A DNA stretch of 64,000 nucleotides from Peptococcaceae bacterium UBA6116 (GCA_002423425.1 DIWC01000014.1:1-64000); one strand, 5' to 3'. Positions 34,275 through 44,460 are shown, numbered from the stretch's first letter. Made by a program: numbers and translations. Notes: generated by a model from the sequence alone, not told the origin.

Positions 34275-34952
34275 ATGATGAATGAACCCAAAAATTACCC
34301 TACCATTGGAATCCTCTCGTTCGCCCATACTATTAACGATATGTACGGCAATTATATCCCGGCACTTTTACCGTTTTTGGTTATCTCCTTCGGTAGTTTT
34401 CCTCTGCTGGTCTTTATCGCCGGCCTCGCCGGCCTGGGAACTGCAGCTTTTCATCCCCAGGCTTCAACCATGATCAGCAATATTGGCGGTCGGAAGAAAG
34501 CAATTCTTCTTTCCTTCTTTGTAGCTTTTGGCAATATCGGATTTGCTTTGAGCCTTTTGATTTTCCCTCCGTTTTTCCATAAATTTGGTCTGGGATCAAC
34601 TCCTTTTACTGTCATTCCAGGGTTGATCGTTGCTATTCTTCTTTTTTTCTTTGCTCCTAAAGCTGAGTATCTTAAGGGTACCGCTACCAACCTGAAAGAA
34701 GTCTTTGGAACTTTACGCACTTCTTCGAAAGAACTTATATTAATTATTTTTATTATTGCTATCCGTGCTCTTACTTACTCAGGCCTGTTAACTATTTTTC
34801 CGCTCTATTTTTCTACAAAATCTCTTTTAATATCATGGAATAACCTGATGTTTATTATGCTTTTCATTCTTCCGGTATTGGCAGGTATCCTGGCCCTATT
34901 TATGAAAAATCGTCCTCCTGCTTACCTTGAACGAACCTCGAACAGTATCTGA
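34275..34952 (+). pseudogene. MFS transporter (fosmidomycin-resistance-like), internally deleted
   Basis: The frame is open for 225 residues but about 170 shorter than the family (near 400). The start SFAHTINDMYGNYIPALLPFL matches helix 1. It then jumps at about residue 40 to LAGLGTAAFHPQAS, normally in helix 4. A second jump near residue 187 skips from LYFSTKSL to FILPVLAGILALFM, the last helix. Both junctions keep the frame. Four or more of the twelve helices are gone, so transport is unlikely. AAGGAG precedes the ATG, and translation may continue. Confidence 0.7.
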
Positions 34953-35039
34953 TAAAAGAAAATATATTGCCTATATCTTCTCCGAAAAATTTTTCTATGG
35001 TAAAATTAAGTGATTAATTCTTTCCAGGAGGAATATTTT

Positions 35040-35321
35040 ATGTACGAATTGAGAAATTTCAGCGAAGTTCTAGTTAAGAAAGCGTTGGAAGAATACATAC
35101 CCAAAAGTAATATTCCGTGTAAATGCGAGAGATGCCAAGCGGACATCATGGCCTTTGCCCTTAATCGCCTTCCTCCACGCTACTATGTATCTCTTAAAGG
35201 GGAAGTAATTACTGGTTTCGAATCCCAAATGGTTCCTGACAAGGCCAGGATTCTAGCAGAAGTTGTGTCTGCTGCTCAAATTGTCTCCGCTTGTCTTTCC
35301 CACTCCATAGGTGATGAATAA
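35040..35321 (+). CDS. ComFB-like late competence protein
   Basis: This 93-residue protein matches the ComFB family: ELRNFSEVLVKKALEEY, a CxCxxCxxD element (CKCERCQADIMAFALN) and RLPPRYYVS. The cysteine set suggests zinc binding. Despite the name, competence function is not shown for most members. In some bacteria ComFB proteins bind c-di-GMP. I chose ATG 35040 with AGGAGG nine bases upstream. A terminator follows at 35339. Confidence 0.88.
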   Translation: MYELRNFSEVLVKKALEEYIPKSNIPCKCERCQADIMAFALNRLPPRYYVSLKGEVITGFESQMVPDKARILAEVVSAAQIVSACLSHSIGDE

Positions 35322-35338
35322 TTCAATATAACAAATGG

Positions 35339-35370
35339 AGATGTTCCAAAGATTGGAGCATCTTTTCTTT
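35339..35370 (+). terminator. intrinsic terminator after the ComFB gene
   Basis: AGATGTTCCAA (35339-35349) pairs with TTGGAGCATCT (35353-35363), with one G-T pair, followed by TTTCTTTT. Confidence 0.85.
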
Positions 35371-35466
35371 TATTCAGGCAATTGTAGACTCATACAGCGC
35401 GGATTTGATTATGGCTAAATACTTTGATACAATTATTGGGACTTCTTACAGGAAACGAGTGATAGA

Positions 35467-37722
35467 ATGATTTCCGAATACCAGGGACTTAAACTTGATA
35501 AATTTCAAATTGAAGCCATCGAAGCTATCAACAATAATTTTTCGGTCATTGTCTCAGCCCCTACCGGAACAGGCAAGACCTTAGTTGCAGACTACCTTGT
35601 CGAGAAGTCTATCCGAGAGGATAAGAAAATAGTCTACACTGCTCCGATTAAGGCTTTAAGCAATCAGAAATTTAAAGATTTTAGCAAACAATTTGGTCAT
35701 GATAGAGTTGGTATTATGACTGGAGATGTTGTAGTCAACCCTACCGCCCCGCTGCTTATTATGACCACCGAAATCTTCCGCAACCAAGTAATTACTAATG
35801 ATGAGGAATTAAAGCAAGTCTCCTATGTAATTTTTGATGAAATACATTGGCTTAATGATGAAGACCGAGGCACTGTGTGGGAGGAGTCAATAATTCTGGC
35901 TCCGCCTCATATCAAAATCCTCGGCTTAAGCGCAACCATTGCCAATGCCGAAGAATTAAAGAATTGGATCGGAACAATCCGGAAAGAAACTGTAATTCTG
36001 ATTGAAGAACATGAGAGAGTCGTTCCTTTGGATTATTATTACTTCAGTCAGGAAACCGGTTTTATTTCTTATGAAAACTTGTTGGATTTTTATTACCGGA
36101 AATTAAAAACAGTTGATAAGGCCGCCAATAATTCTCCTTTATTTAAACCAACAATTCATACCGACTTGGTCAAAAGTATTGAAAAAAAATATTTACCTGC
36201 CCTGTATTTCGTCTTCAGCAGAAAACAATGTTCAGATAAAGCGCATGAATTGGCATCGCTGAAAAACTATCTTACCCCTGAACAAAGCGCCAAGGTTAAA
36301 AATATTTTTATTGAACAATTTGATGCCGAAGATTCCTGGTCTTCTTCCACCCGCAAACTTTTCCGGGTCTGCCGCAAAGGAATTGCCTACCATCATGCCG
36401 GTCTTCTTCCCTTACAAAAAACCGTTGTCGAAGATCTCTTCCTGAGTAAGTTTATTTCCGTCCTCTACTGCACCGAAACTTTCAGCGTAGGCATCAACTA
36501 CCCTGTTAAAGCTGTTTGTTTCGATTCTTTAAATAAATATGACGGACATAGTTTTCGCCCTTTAGCCAATCATGAATTTTTTCAAATGTCAGGCCGGGCA
36601 GGACGAAGAGGGATTGATGATAAGGGGTATTCTTTTGCTATCGTTGACCTTAATTATTTTCAAAAAGAACCCCCTATTAAATTTGATATTAATAAGTTGG
36701 AACCATTAACAAGCCAATTCCGTCTTTCCTATAATACCGTTTTGAATCTCCTGGCTACTCTATCTGAGGAGCAAATTGAAATTTATTTTAAGAAGAGTTT
36801 TGCAGCTCATTCCTATATTGTAACTGCCGAACAAATTGAAGAAGAACTCCGTAAGCTCGCCGAGGAATCGGCCAAGTCCAAAGAGTACCTTTGCCGCCAT
36901 GTTGGTTCTTACCAGTGCCCGCTAAATTATTACCCTAAACAAGCAGAGTTGGAAAGGCTGCGCAAAGCATACGATAAACTTGATCCGAGACGCAGGAATA
37001 AAATTTACGGTCGCCAAATGCATCGCAAAATCCGCAAGTGGGATAAAATTTTAAAAAATCTTCCGGAAAAATGTTCAAAAAAACAAATTGGCCTCTGCAA
37101 GACACATTTAGCAAAATGGACAACAATTGAGGAAAAATTTGCCAGCTATAAAAATCAATTAGCTTCGCTTCCCGATTACAACACTTTTAATTATGAATTC
37201 CTCAAGAAAAAATCCCATCTGGAAAGAATGGGATATATTGAAAACAGTAAGCTTCTGCCGCGCGGCGAGTTAGCCTGCCATATTTATGTGCAGGAACTCT
37301 TTGTCACGGAACTGATCTTTTCAGGAGTTTTGGAACAACTTGATGACGACCAGCTCAACGCATTAATTTCCTGTATTGATTATGAAAGCAAGCGCAATGA
37401 CTTTTTTCAGAAGACAGACCAAATTGATTTTTCCCCAATTAAAGAAATTTTCACTTATGTTCAGTCCATTTGCGACGCTGAAACAGTACGTTTTGATCCC
37501 CGCCCGGCAGTAATTACCTACTTTTGGAGCAAAGGCTCGGTATTAAGCGAAATACAGCAATTATGCACGTTGGATGAAGGTGACATCATTGCTGTATTCC
37601 GCAGAACTATCGACCTTCTGCGGCAAATGCGCGAAGCTGTAACAGATCAAGCTTTGAAGGGACGCCTGAGTTCATGTATGAAAAAGCTGGATCGGGATGA
37701 GGCATCGATATTGGAGTTATAG
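35467..37722 (+). CDS. Ski2-like DEVH/DEIH-box RNA helicase
   Basis: The 751-residue protein is a superfamily 2 helicase. The Walker A motif is SAPTGTGKT, motif II is DEIH (VIFDEIHWLNDEDRG), motif III SAT (GLSATIANAEEL), and motif VI MSGRAGRRG. The layout and the VVVNPTAPLLIMTTEIFRNQV region resemble the Ski2/Mtr4 RNA helicases rather than RecG or UvrB. A cysteine pair and basic helices lie at about 460-560, with a helical C-terminus. It may work in RNA decay in parallel with RNase J, which is inference. It is monocistronic. Confidence 0.88.
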   Translation: MISEYQGLKLDKFQIEAIEAINNNFSVIVSAPTGTGKTLVADYLVEKSIREDKKIVYTAPIKALSNQKFKDFSKQFGHDRVGIMTGDVVVNPTAPLLIMTTEIFRNQVITNDEELKQVSYVIFDEIHWLNDEDRGTVWEESIILAPPHIKILGLSATIANAEELKNWIGTIRKETVILIEEHERVVPLDYYYFSQETGFISYENLLDFYYRKLKTVDKAANNSPLFKPTIHTDLVKSIEKKYLPALYFVFSRKQCSDKAHELASLKNYLTPEQSAKVKNIFIEQFDAEDSWSSSTRKLFRVCRKGIAYHHAGLLPLQKTVVEDLFLSKFISVLYCTETFSVGINYPVKAVCFDSLNKYDGHSFRPLANHEFFQMSGRAGRRGIDDKGYSFAIVDLNYFQKEPPIKFDINKLEPLTSQFRLSYNTVLNLLATLSEEQIEIYFKKSFAAHSYIVTAEQIEEELRKLAEESAKSKEYLCRHVGSYQCPLNYYPKQAELERLRKAYDKLDPRRRNKIYGRQMHRKIRKWDKILKNLPEKCSKKQIGLCKTHLAKWTTIEEKFASYKNQLASLPDYNTFNYEFLKKKSHLERMGYIENSKLLPRGELACHIYVQELFVTELIFSGVLEQLDDDQLNALISCIDYESKRNDFFQKTDQIDFSPIKEIFTYVQSICDAETVRFDPRPAVITYFWSKGSVLSEIQQLCTLDEGDIIAVFRRTIDLLRQMREAVTDQALKGRLSSCMKKLDRDEASILEL

Positions 37723-37732
37723 CTCCTATTAC

Positions 37733-38173
37733 TTACTTTACTAACCTGTTGTAAATCTTAGGGATAAATTGCGATTTTAGATTTTCAGGTACATCGTTTG
37801 TTTCTTTATCGGTTTCAGTTTCTGTTATCTCATTCTGATTTAATTCAGCACTCGCCCCAACAAACCTACCTCCCTGCTCGATCTTCAGTAGATTCATCTT
37901 TATATCACCATAGACCATACCTGATGATGTAATATCCAACATGTTTGTGGCGTTAATATTTCCACGAACTTCCCCATACACCTGAACATTATCAGCTAAA
38001 ATTTCGGCTGCAACCTTTCCACCCTTGCCAATAACTAGATCCCCTTTGATATTAATAGTCCCTTGAACTTTCCCATCAATATTAAGATTCCCGGTGGCCT
38101 CAATTGTTCCAGTTATTTTACAATCCTCGCTTATGTAAATGTCTTTATTTTGGCGTTCACTGTCGGTTGCCAT
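37733..38173 (-). CDS. bactofilin, second copy
   Basis: The 146-residue protein has the bactofilin beta-helix (about 12-105) with repeats such as TGTIEATGNLNIDGKVQGTINI and DNVQVYGEVRGNINATNML. It shares layout and residues (EDCKI, GEVRGN, GxVYGDI) with the copy at 16767-17204. The C-terminal tail is acidic and ends in a basic KIYNRLVK. No peptidase gene is adjacent. AAAGGGTGAT precedes the ATG. Confidence 0.92.
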   Translation of the reverse strand: MATDSERQNKDIYISEDCKITGTIEATGNLNIDGKVQGTINIKGDLVIGKGGKVAAEILADNVQVYGEVRGNINATNMLDITSSGMVYGDIKMNLLKIEQGGRFVGASAELNQNEITETETDKETNDVPENLKSQFIPKIYNRLVK

Positions 38174-38378
38174 TTTATCACCCTTTCCATTATCTGTCGG
38201 AAAAAAACAAATATCTGTAAGAAAAGGATAAAATATATAGCGTTATTATTATATAGGTCAAAGGTCTTAATCCAATAGTAATAAAGCACTATTCCTCGGA
38301 TGTTCTTTTGTTGGATAAGCTTTCCTTAGCCAAAGAATAATGCTTCAAATATTTTGTTTTTTTAATTTTTGTTTGTCC

Positions 38379-40154
38379 CTATGAAGTAATTTCCTCCTTA
38401 ATTTCCGCCAGAAACTGCTCCCCATACTTCTCAAGCTTTTTTTCTCCCACTCCGTTCACCCTCAGAAGGGCACGTTTATCCTTGGGACAGTTTTCAGCCA
38501 TTTCTCTTAACGTACTGTCCTGAAAAATCATATAGGGAGGCAATCCTTCTTGCTGGGCAAGCTTCTTACGCAAGACCCGCAGCCGTTCAAAGATTCTTTC
38601 TGCTTCGGAGATGGTAGTTTCCTCTTGATGTAATAGTTTCTGATAGACTTTTTCTTGCCCCTTGAGAACGGGAACCGCTTGGGCAGCAAGTTTAAGGATC
38701 GGGTATTGCCCCCCGGTTACAATCAGATAACCTTCCGCAGCCAGAAAGTTGATCCTGTCTTTAATTTCCTGCAAAGGAGTCTCCTTCATAATTCCATGTG
38801 TAGAAAGCTTATCCAGACCGAACTGGATAACTTTTTTATTTAAAGATCCTTTAAGTACTTCCGCCGCCATCGCCATACCAAAACGTTCCCGCATCCGGTA
38901 GATACAGGATAGAATTTTCTGGGCATCGAGGGTAACATCTACTTTTTCCCTTCCCTCTTCACAATTACTGCAGTTAGGACATTGATCCGGACCGCCGATT
39001 TCCCCGAAATATTCCAGGATGGTTTTCCTTAAACACCTGGAGGTATGGCAATAATCTACCATAGCTTGCAATTTCTTATACTCTTTGGCCTGACGCTGCT
39101 CATTATTTGTCGTGTCTTCAATCATCAATTTCTGGATCTGCACATCCTGAGGACCGAACAGAAGAATACATTCCGCCTTTTCACCATCCCGACCGGCTCT
39201 TCCCGCCTCCTGGTAATAAGCTTCGATGTTTTTCGGCATGTTGTAGTGTATGACAAAACGAACATTAGATTTATCTATCCCCATGCCGAAAGCATTCGTA
39301 GCTACCATGATGGCAATATCGTCAAAAATAAACCCTTCCTGGCTTTGCTTTCTTTCCATATCCTTCATACCGGCATGATACTTTCCCGTATTGAAGCCTT
39401 TGCTCTTTAAAAATGTATGGATCTTATCTGCATCTTTCCGGGTCGCTGCATAGATAATCCCGGAATAACGGGGATGCTTTTTGAGATAATCCAGAATAAA
39501 GACCCGCTTGTTTTCTCCTCTCAAGACAGCGAGATTGAGGTTTGGCCGGTCAAAACCCATGATAAAGCAATTAGGCTTCTGCAGACCAAGTGACCGGATC
39601 ATGTCCTGTTTTACTTCCTCTGTTGCCGTGGCCGTAAAAGCACCGACCAGAGGCCTGCTAGGCAAAGATTGCAGGAAATTGTTGATTTTCAGATAACTCG
39701 GACGAAAATCATGCCCCCACTGGGATACACAGTGGGCTTCATCCACGGCTATAAAGTTAATAGATAGTGTTTGCAACATAGCCAGGAATTCTTCCGACTC
39801 AAGACGTTCCGGGGCCAGATATACCAATTTGAATTCCCCGTGCTGCATTTTTTCTATCCGGGACCAAGTTTCCTTGAGCGAAATCGAGCTGTTAATAAAA
39901 GTAGCCGGTATTCCCGTTTGGCGCAGGCTATCCACTTGATCTTTCATAAGGGAGATCAAAGGGGAAATCACAAGTGTCGTCCCCTCAATCAGTAAGGCAG
40001 GGATCTGATAGGCAATGGACTTCCCTGCCCCGGTAGGCATAATAGCCAACGTATCCTGCCCGTCGAGCAAGCTTTGGATGACTTTTTCCTGCCCTCCCCT
40101 GAAGTCCCTGTAGCCGAAATATTTATGTAAAGCCTCTTTTGCTCTGGTAATCAT
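38379..40154 (-). CDS. recQ: ATP-dependent DNA helicase RecQ
   Basis: This 3'-5' DNA helicase acts in recombination repair. The Walker A motif is MPTGAGKS, motif II DEAHCVSQWGHDFRP, motif VI QEAGRAGRDG. The zinc-binding C-terminal region has four cysteines (TSRCLRKTIL, QCPNCSNCEEG), then a winged helix, and an HRDC domain ends the 591 residues (ENCPKDKRALLRVNGVGEKKLEKYG). The length is normal. It is monocistronic. Confidence 0.96.
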   Translation of the reverse strand: MITRAKEALHKYFGYRDFRGGQEKVIQSLLDGQDTLAIMPTGAGKSIAYQIPALLIEGTTLVISPLISLMKDQVDSLRQTGIPATFINSSISLKETWSRIEKMQHGEFKLVYLAPERLESEEFLAMLQTLSINFIAVDEAHCVSQWGHDFRPSYLKINNFLQSLPSRPLVGAFTATATEEVKQDMIRSLGLQKPNCFIMGFDRPNLNLAVLRGENKRVFILDYLKKHPRYSGIIYAATRKDADKIHTFLKSKGFNTGKYHAGMKDMERKQSQEGFIFDDIAIMVATNAFGMGIDKSNVRFVIHYNMPKNIEAYYQEAGRAGRDGEKAECILLFGPQDVQIQKLMIEDTTNNEQRQAKEYKKLQAMVDYCHTSRCLRKTILEYFGEIGGPDQCPNCSNCEEGREKVDVTLDAQKILSCIYRMRERFGMAMAAEVLKGSLNKKVIQFGLDKLSTHGIMKETPLQEIKDRINFLAAEGYLIVTGGQYPILKLAAQAVPVLKGQEKVYQKLLHQEETTISEAERIFERLRVLRKKLAQQEGLPPYMIFQDSTLREMAENCPKDKRALLRVNGVGEKKLEKYGEQFLAEIKEEITS

Positions 40155-40214
40155 GCCTTTACTCCTTACTTCAGCCTTTAAGATATAGAAATAGCTATAT
40201 AAGATAGGAAAATA

Positions 40215-40236
40215 GCCATAGAGCTGTATCTATGGC
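40215..40236 (-). terminator. hairpin between sixA and recQ
   Basis: On the minus strand GCCATAGA (40236-40229) pairs with TCTATGGC (40222-40215), followed by TATTTTCC. It likely ends the sixA-ppk transcript about 100 bases after the sixA stop. Confidence 0.55.
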
Positions 40237-40341
40237 CTATGATCCTTGAGTATTAATTTCGCCGGGATCGTGTAATTTCCTTCTATCATCTAAAGATTTA
40301 GAGTCAAATTTACTTTTAATTTAGAAACTTTAGAACTCATT

Positions 40342-40812
40342 TTATTTTGACCAAAATGCCGGCTGGGTAAACCAGCATAGTTCAGCCGCATCAGGCGCGT
40401 CTGACTTAATCTTAAAACTGGCTGCGGCTCCCTTTTTAAAAGGTAACGCTGCTCCGGCTAAGAGTACGCTCCATTCCTGTAAATGCGGTTGATGACCAAC
40501 AATAATAAGGCAGTCGTCTTTGTTAAGTTTGGTCCACATTTCTATAAGACTGCTCAAATCGCCTTCTTGGATGGCGGTCAATTTTTCCACCTGTTTAACT
40601 CCGAGCATATCAGCCAAAATTTGACTTGTTTGCCAGGCCCGGACCAACGGGCTTGACCAGATATGAAGATGAATACGTTTTCCCAATAATGTTTTAATGC
40701 CGGCGGCTAAATCGGAAATCTTTTTACTTCCTTGCTTCGTTAAGGCCTGTTCTTCTCCGTTCGGGTCTTCTCCTTTTTCTGCGGCTCCATGCCGTACTAG
40801 AATTAATTCCAT
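40342..40812 (-). CDS. sixA: SixA-like phosphohistidine phosphatase
   Basis: The 156-residue protein is a short histidine phosphatase: LVRHGAAEKG at the N-terminus with the catalytic histidine (residue 8), WSSPLVRAWQTSQIL, and the second histidine in LIIVGHQPHL. SixA removes phosphate from histidine of signalling proteins. It lies 41 bases after the ppk gene on the same strand. It could act on the phosphohistidine of PPK or on the Hpt kinase at 46260, both inference. Confidence 0.88.
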   Translation of the reverse strand: MELILVRHGAAEKGEDPNGEEQALTKQGSKKISDLAAGIKTLLGKRIHLHIWSSPLVRAWQTSQILADMLGVKQVEKLTAIQEGDLSSLIEMWTKLNKDDCLIIVGHQPHLQEWSVLLAGAALPFKKGAAASFKIKSDAPDAAELCWFTQPAFWSK

Positions 40813-40853
40813 GTAGACTCCTCCTCATATCATCAACTTCTTAGAGATTGATA

Positions 40854-42926
40854 TCATTTTTCCCGTTTACCTTCTTCTGCCCTCTCCATGGCCAGTTTGT
40901 AAAACATATCTTGGCTATCAACCAGTTTCTTGCTCCGTTTATCAATTTTTCGGTACGTTCCATCCGCTTGTAAGATTCTCGCTTTTAAAGTATCCTGCAG
41001 AGAAATATTTAAGATAGACATAATTTCATTTTTTATTTCCTGATCCTCAATCGGGAATAGGACTTCAACCCGATGATCTAAGTTTCTAGTCATCCAGTCG
41101 GCGCTGGATAAAAATAGCAAGTTATCCCCACCGTTATGAAAGAAAAAAATCCTGCTGTGTTCCAGAAAACGGCCAACAATACTGCGAACCGAGATGTGTT
41201 CGCTGACTCCAGGTAATCCAGGCCTGAGACAGCAGATTCCCCGGACTATTAGGTCTATTGTTACGCCGGCTCCGGAAGCAGCATATAAAGCTTTGATAAT
41301 CTCCACATCTACGAGAGAATTAATTTTGACTATAATTTTTCCCCGTTTTCCTTGGCGGGCATTATCGGCTTCTTGTTCGATTAGTTCAAGTATTCTTTGT
41401 CTTAAACCAAACGGGGCGATCGTTAATTTATGTAAATCACTGGGTTGAGACAAGCCGGACAACATATTAAAAACAGCGGAAGCATCTGCGCCGAAATGCA
41501 GGTTTGCCGTAAATAAGCTCAAATCAGTATAAATTTTAGCCGTCACGTCATTATAGTTGCCCGTACTTAAATGCACATAGCGTTTAATTCCATCCTCTTC
41601 CTTCCGTACAATTAACAATAGCTTACAGTGTGTTTTTAAGTTGACCATGCCAAAAATTACATGGCAACCGGCCTTTTCCAATCGTTTTGCCCAATGGATA
41701 TTTTTTTCCTCATCGAAACGTGCTTTCAGTTCCACCAACACCGTAACCTGCTTGCCATTTTCCGCTGCCTGAGCTAAAGCTTCAATGATGGAAGAGTTCC
41801 CACTGACCCGGTATAAGGTCTGTTTGATTGCCAGGACATCCGGATCACAGGCAGCTGTACGTACAATATTCACTACGGGATCAAATGCCTGGTAGGGATG
41901 GTGCAGCAAGATATCATGCTGGGTAATCATGTTAAAGTAATTATCCTCTCTCTGGAAAGCGGAAATTGACTGCGGTTTTAGAGGAGCATAACTCAAGTGG
42001 TTATAACCCTCTAATTGGTTGATGTTCATGAGGAAAGTTAAGTCGATTGGTCCTTTGATTTCGTAGACTTTCTCTTCGGAGATCTCCAACTCTTCCCGCA
42101 GAATAGTTAACAGACGTTTGTCAAGTCCTTTTTCGGCTTCGAGGCGAATAGCAGCTCCCCATTTGCGTTGACGCAAGGATTCTTCAATGGCTTCCAGCAG
42201 GTCTTCGGCCTCATCTTCATCCCAATCGAGGTCAGAGTTACGGGTTATCCGATAGCAGCCAGAGGTTAGAATCATATGCCCACAGAACAGTTCTTCCAAA
42301 TGAATCTTAATAATCTCTTCCAAGAGTACGAAGACGCTGCCCTTTACTGTCGTTCTGACTTCAACTAACCGAGGCAGAACTGATGGAACCTGAACGGTTG
42401 CAAAAAACTCATTATCGTCTGTCTCAAGCAGCAAAGCAATGTTTAAGCTTTTATTTAAAACAAGAGGAAAAGGTCTGCTCTTGTCGACTACCAAAGGTGT
42501 AAGAACCGGATAAACAGTGCGCAGATAGTAATCGTCCAGAGCTTTGCGTTGCTCATGATTCATCTCTGCCCATTTTAAAATCTGAATTTTTTCCTTCCTC
42601 AAAGCCGTAAGCAAGGAACGGTTATAACAAACATATTGGTCTGCTACCATCCGGTGAACCTGCCAAAAAATATTCTCGATTACTTGTTGCGGGCTTAACC
42701 CGGAAGGATCCGGCTGGTCAAATCCAACTAGAATTTGGTCCGCAACGGAAGCAACCCGCACCATAAAGAATTCGTCTAAATTAGAACTTACAATCGCTGC
42801 GAATTTTAATCTTTCAAATAGAGGAACCTCCGAGTCCTGGGCCCATTCCAAGACGCGTTTATTAAATTCCAGCCAGCTTAGTTCCCGGTTAATAAAATTC
42901 TGGGGCGGACTAAAATCATTATCCAT
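40854..42926 (-). CDS. ppk: polyphosphate kinase 1
   Basis: This enzyme makes inorganic polyphosphate from ATP. The N-terminal ELSWLEFNKRVLEWA and SSNLDEFFMVRVA signatures, the catalytic histidine in VNLKTHCKLLLI, and HLSTGNYNDVTAKIYTDL are all present. The length of 690 residues is normal. It is four bases from the upstream Ppx/GppA paralogue and followed by sixA, giving a polyphosphate operon. Confidence 0.97.
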   Translation of the reverse strand: MDNDFSPPQNFINRELSWLEFNKRVLEWAQDSEVPLFERLKFAAIVSSNLDEFFMVRVASVADQILVGFDQPDPSGLSPQQVIENIFWQVHRMVADQYVCYNRSLLTALRKEKIQILKWAEMNHEQRKALDDYYLRTVYPVLTPLVVDKSRPFPLVLNKSLNIALLLETDDNEFFATVQVPSVLPRLVEVRTTVKGSVFVLLEEIIKIHLEELFCGHMILTSGCYRITRNSDLDWDEDEAEDLLEAIEESLRQRKWGAAIRLEAEKGLDKRLLTILREELEISEEKVYEIKGPIDLTFLMNINQLEGYNHLSYAPLKPQSISAFQREDNYFNMITQHDILLHHPYQAFDPVVNIVRTAACDPDVLAIKQTLYRVSGNSSIIEALAQAAENGKQVTVLVELKARFDEEKNIHWAKRLEKAGCHVIFGMVNLKTHCKLLLIVRKEEDGIKRYVHLSTGNYNDVTAKIYTDLSLFTANLHFGADASAVFNMLSGLSQPSDLHKLTIAPFGLRQRILELIEQEADNARQGKRGKIIVKINSLVDVEIIKALYAASGAGVTIDLIVRGICCLRPGLPGVSEHISVRSIVGRFLEHSRIFFFHNGGDNLLFLSSADWMTRNLDHRVEVLFPIEDQEIKNEIMSILNISLQDTLKARILQADGTYRKIDKRSKKLVDSQDMFYKLAMERAEEGKREK

Positions 42927-42930
42927 AAGC

Positions 42931-44460
42931 TTACCCTTTACGTTTAATTACGACCCGCATACCGGTTACTTCTTCCAGCAGACGAATATTTTTTAAAAAA
43001 TACCACTCTTCTAACAGAGTATCTTCCCTGGCACTCAGACAGAAAGATAATTGATCGCCGTTTTTACTAATACTCAGTTCAGTCACCTTTTTCAGATGGG
43101 AAACATCCAGACATTCAGCCAGTCGCAAAAAAGCGGCCAATTTAGAAACGATTATCTGATCCGGGACGCTTAGTTCAGCGTAGTTTGCATGGTATTGACT
43201 AGGAGTATCCTGCACATGATAACGCACGATATTAGCGATTAAATTCAACTCCCGATCCGAAAACCCCATGATGTTTTGCGTCCTTATAATGTCGTAGGCA
43301 TGAATGTGATGGTTGGCAGAATCTACAAAATAGCCTATGGCATGTAAAATCGCCGCCACCTGCAGATATAGCCTTTCTCTTTCGCCCAGCCTATGAAGAC
43401 TCCAAGTCTGATCAAAAATAGCTAAGGCTAATGACTCCACTTGCAAAGCATGTTTTTTATCGGCTCCAAATTTCTTAGCTATATACCAAACAGAGTTAAT
43501 TATGTCGTCTAATGACTCCTGCTTATGCGGAGTATCAAATGTTTGATCCGTCAGTTCACATAGCAGTCCATGTTTAAGTGTAATTACCGGAGCCAGAATT
43601 CGCTTAGCTTTGGTCATTTTCAAAAAACAGTAAAGGATAATTACCGTAGGCAAAAAAGTTTCTGCCAGGTTTCTCGGGAGATTGTACATCCGGGCAATTT
43701 GTTTATCACTCATACGACGCGCTTTCTCGTATACTTCTTCAAAAGCATCAGTCTCAATGAAATTATCTTTGCTGAAGATGTCAATTACGCTTCGGGCTTC
43801 GCCCCCTAGAACCACCAAATTAGCCGGTTTTTCATCATAAATCGTTGAGTTGAGTAAGTATAATTTACTTTCAATAAACTCTTTCATAACTCCAGAAAAA
43901 TCGACAGTCTTAGTCTCTAAGCCCGCCAGAGTTTCGCGCAAACGCAAAGATCCAATTTTTATATATTCCGTGATTTTCAAATTTCCTTTATTATAGATCG
44001 AAGATTCAACCCCACCGGAAGCAATGTTCACTATGAGTGTGGACTCGTCAAAACTGATTAATGCCGGGTCTGTAAGATAATAACGCAGGTCTTTATACAT
44101 AAAGAAGCGTTCTTGGGCACTGTTGATAACTTCTACATCAAGTTTAGTTTTTAACCTTAACTGTTCTAAAACGTAGTCACGGTTAGCGGCCTCCCTGAAT
44201 CCACTCGTCGCAACAGCTTTATAATGCTTTACCCTGTAGTCCTTTAGCAATTGTGTGAATCCCCGCAAAACACCGGCTGTGTTCTGGACAGTTTCCCGTT
44301 CGATTCGTCCGCCGGAAAAAGTATCCCGTCCAATATTTGTTGGCTGCACGAGATCCTCTAAAACGGTGATTTTACCTTGGGAAGTAATCTCGGCCAGCGT
44401 CATCTGAAGATACTTCGATCCGACATCGATAGCTGCGCCAATTTCAAAGCTTTTCCCCAT
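42931..44460 (-). CDS. Ppx/GppA family protein with degenerate phosphate-binding motifs
   Basis: The 509-residue protein has an actin-like ASKHA fold (1-300) and an HD-type helical C-terminus (310-509). The first phosphate loop is DVGSKYLQMTL, with Lys where Asn/Ser is usual, and the second is IASGGVESSIY rather than DIGGGS. The HD-region motif is LHAIGY. These differ from the paralogue at 44598, which keeps DIGSNTIRL and DIGGSSMEL. It may have low or altered activity and act as a regulator of PPK. Four bases separate it from ppk. Confidence 0.8.
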   Translation of the reverse strand: MGKSFEIGAAIDVGSKYLQMTLAEITSQGKITVLEDLVQPTNIGRDTFSGGRIERETVQNTAGVLRGFTQLLKDYRVKHYKAVATSGFREAANRDYVLEQLRLKTKLDVEVINSAQERFFMYKDLRYYLTDPALISFDESTLIVNIASGGVESSIYNKGNLKITEYIKIGSLRLRETLAGLETKTVDFSGVMKEFIESKLYLLNSTIYDEKPANLVVLGGEARSVIDIFSKDNFIETDAFEEVYEKARRMSDKQIARMYNLPRNLAETFLPTVIILYCFLKMTKAKRILAPVITLKHGLLCELTDQTFDTPHKQESLDDIINSVWYIAKKFGADKKHALQVESLALAIFDQTWSLHRLGERERLYLQVAAILHAIGYFVDSANHHIHAYDIIRTQNIMGFSDRELNLIANIVRYHVQDTPSQYHANYAELSVPDQIIVSKLAAFLRLAECLDVSHLKKVTELSISKNGDQLSFCLSAREDTLLEEWYFLKNIRLLEEVTGMRVVIKRKG

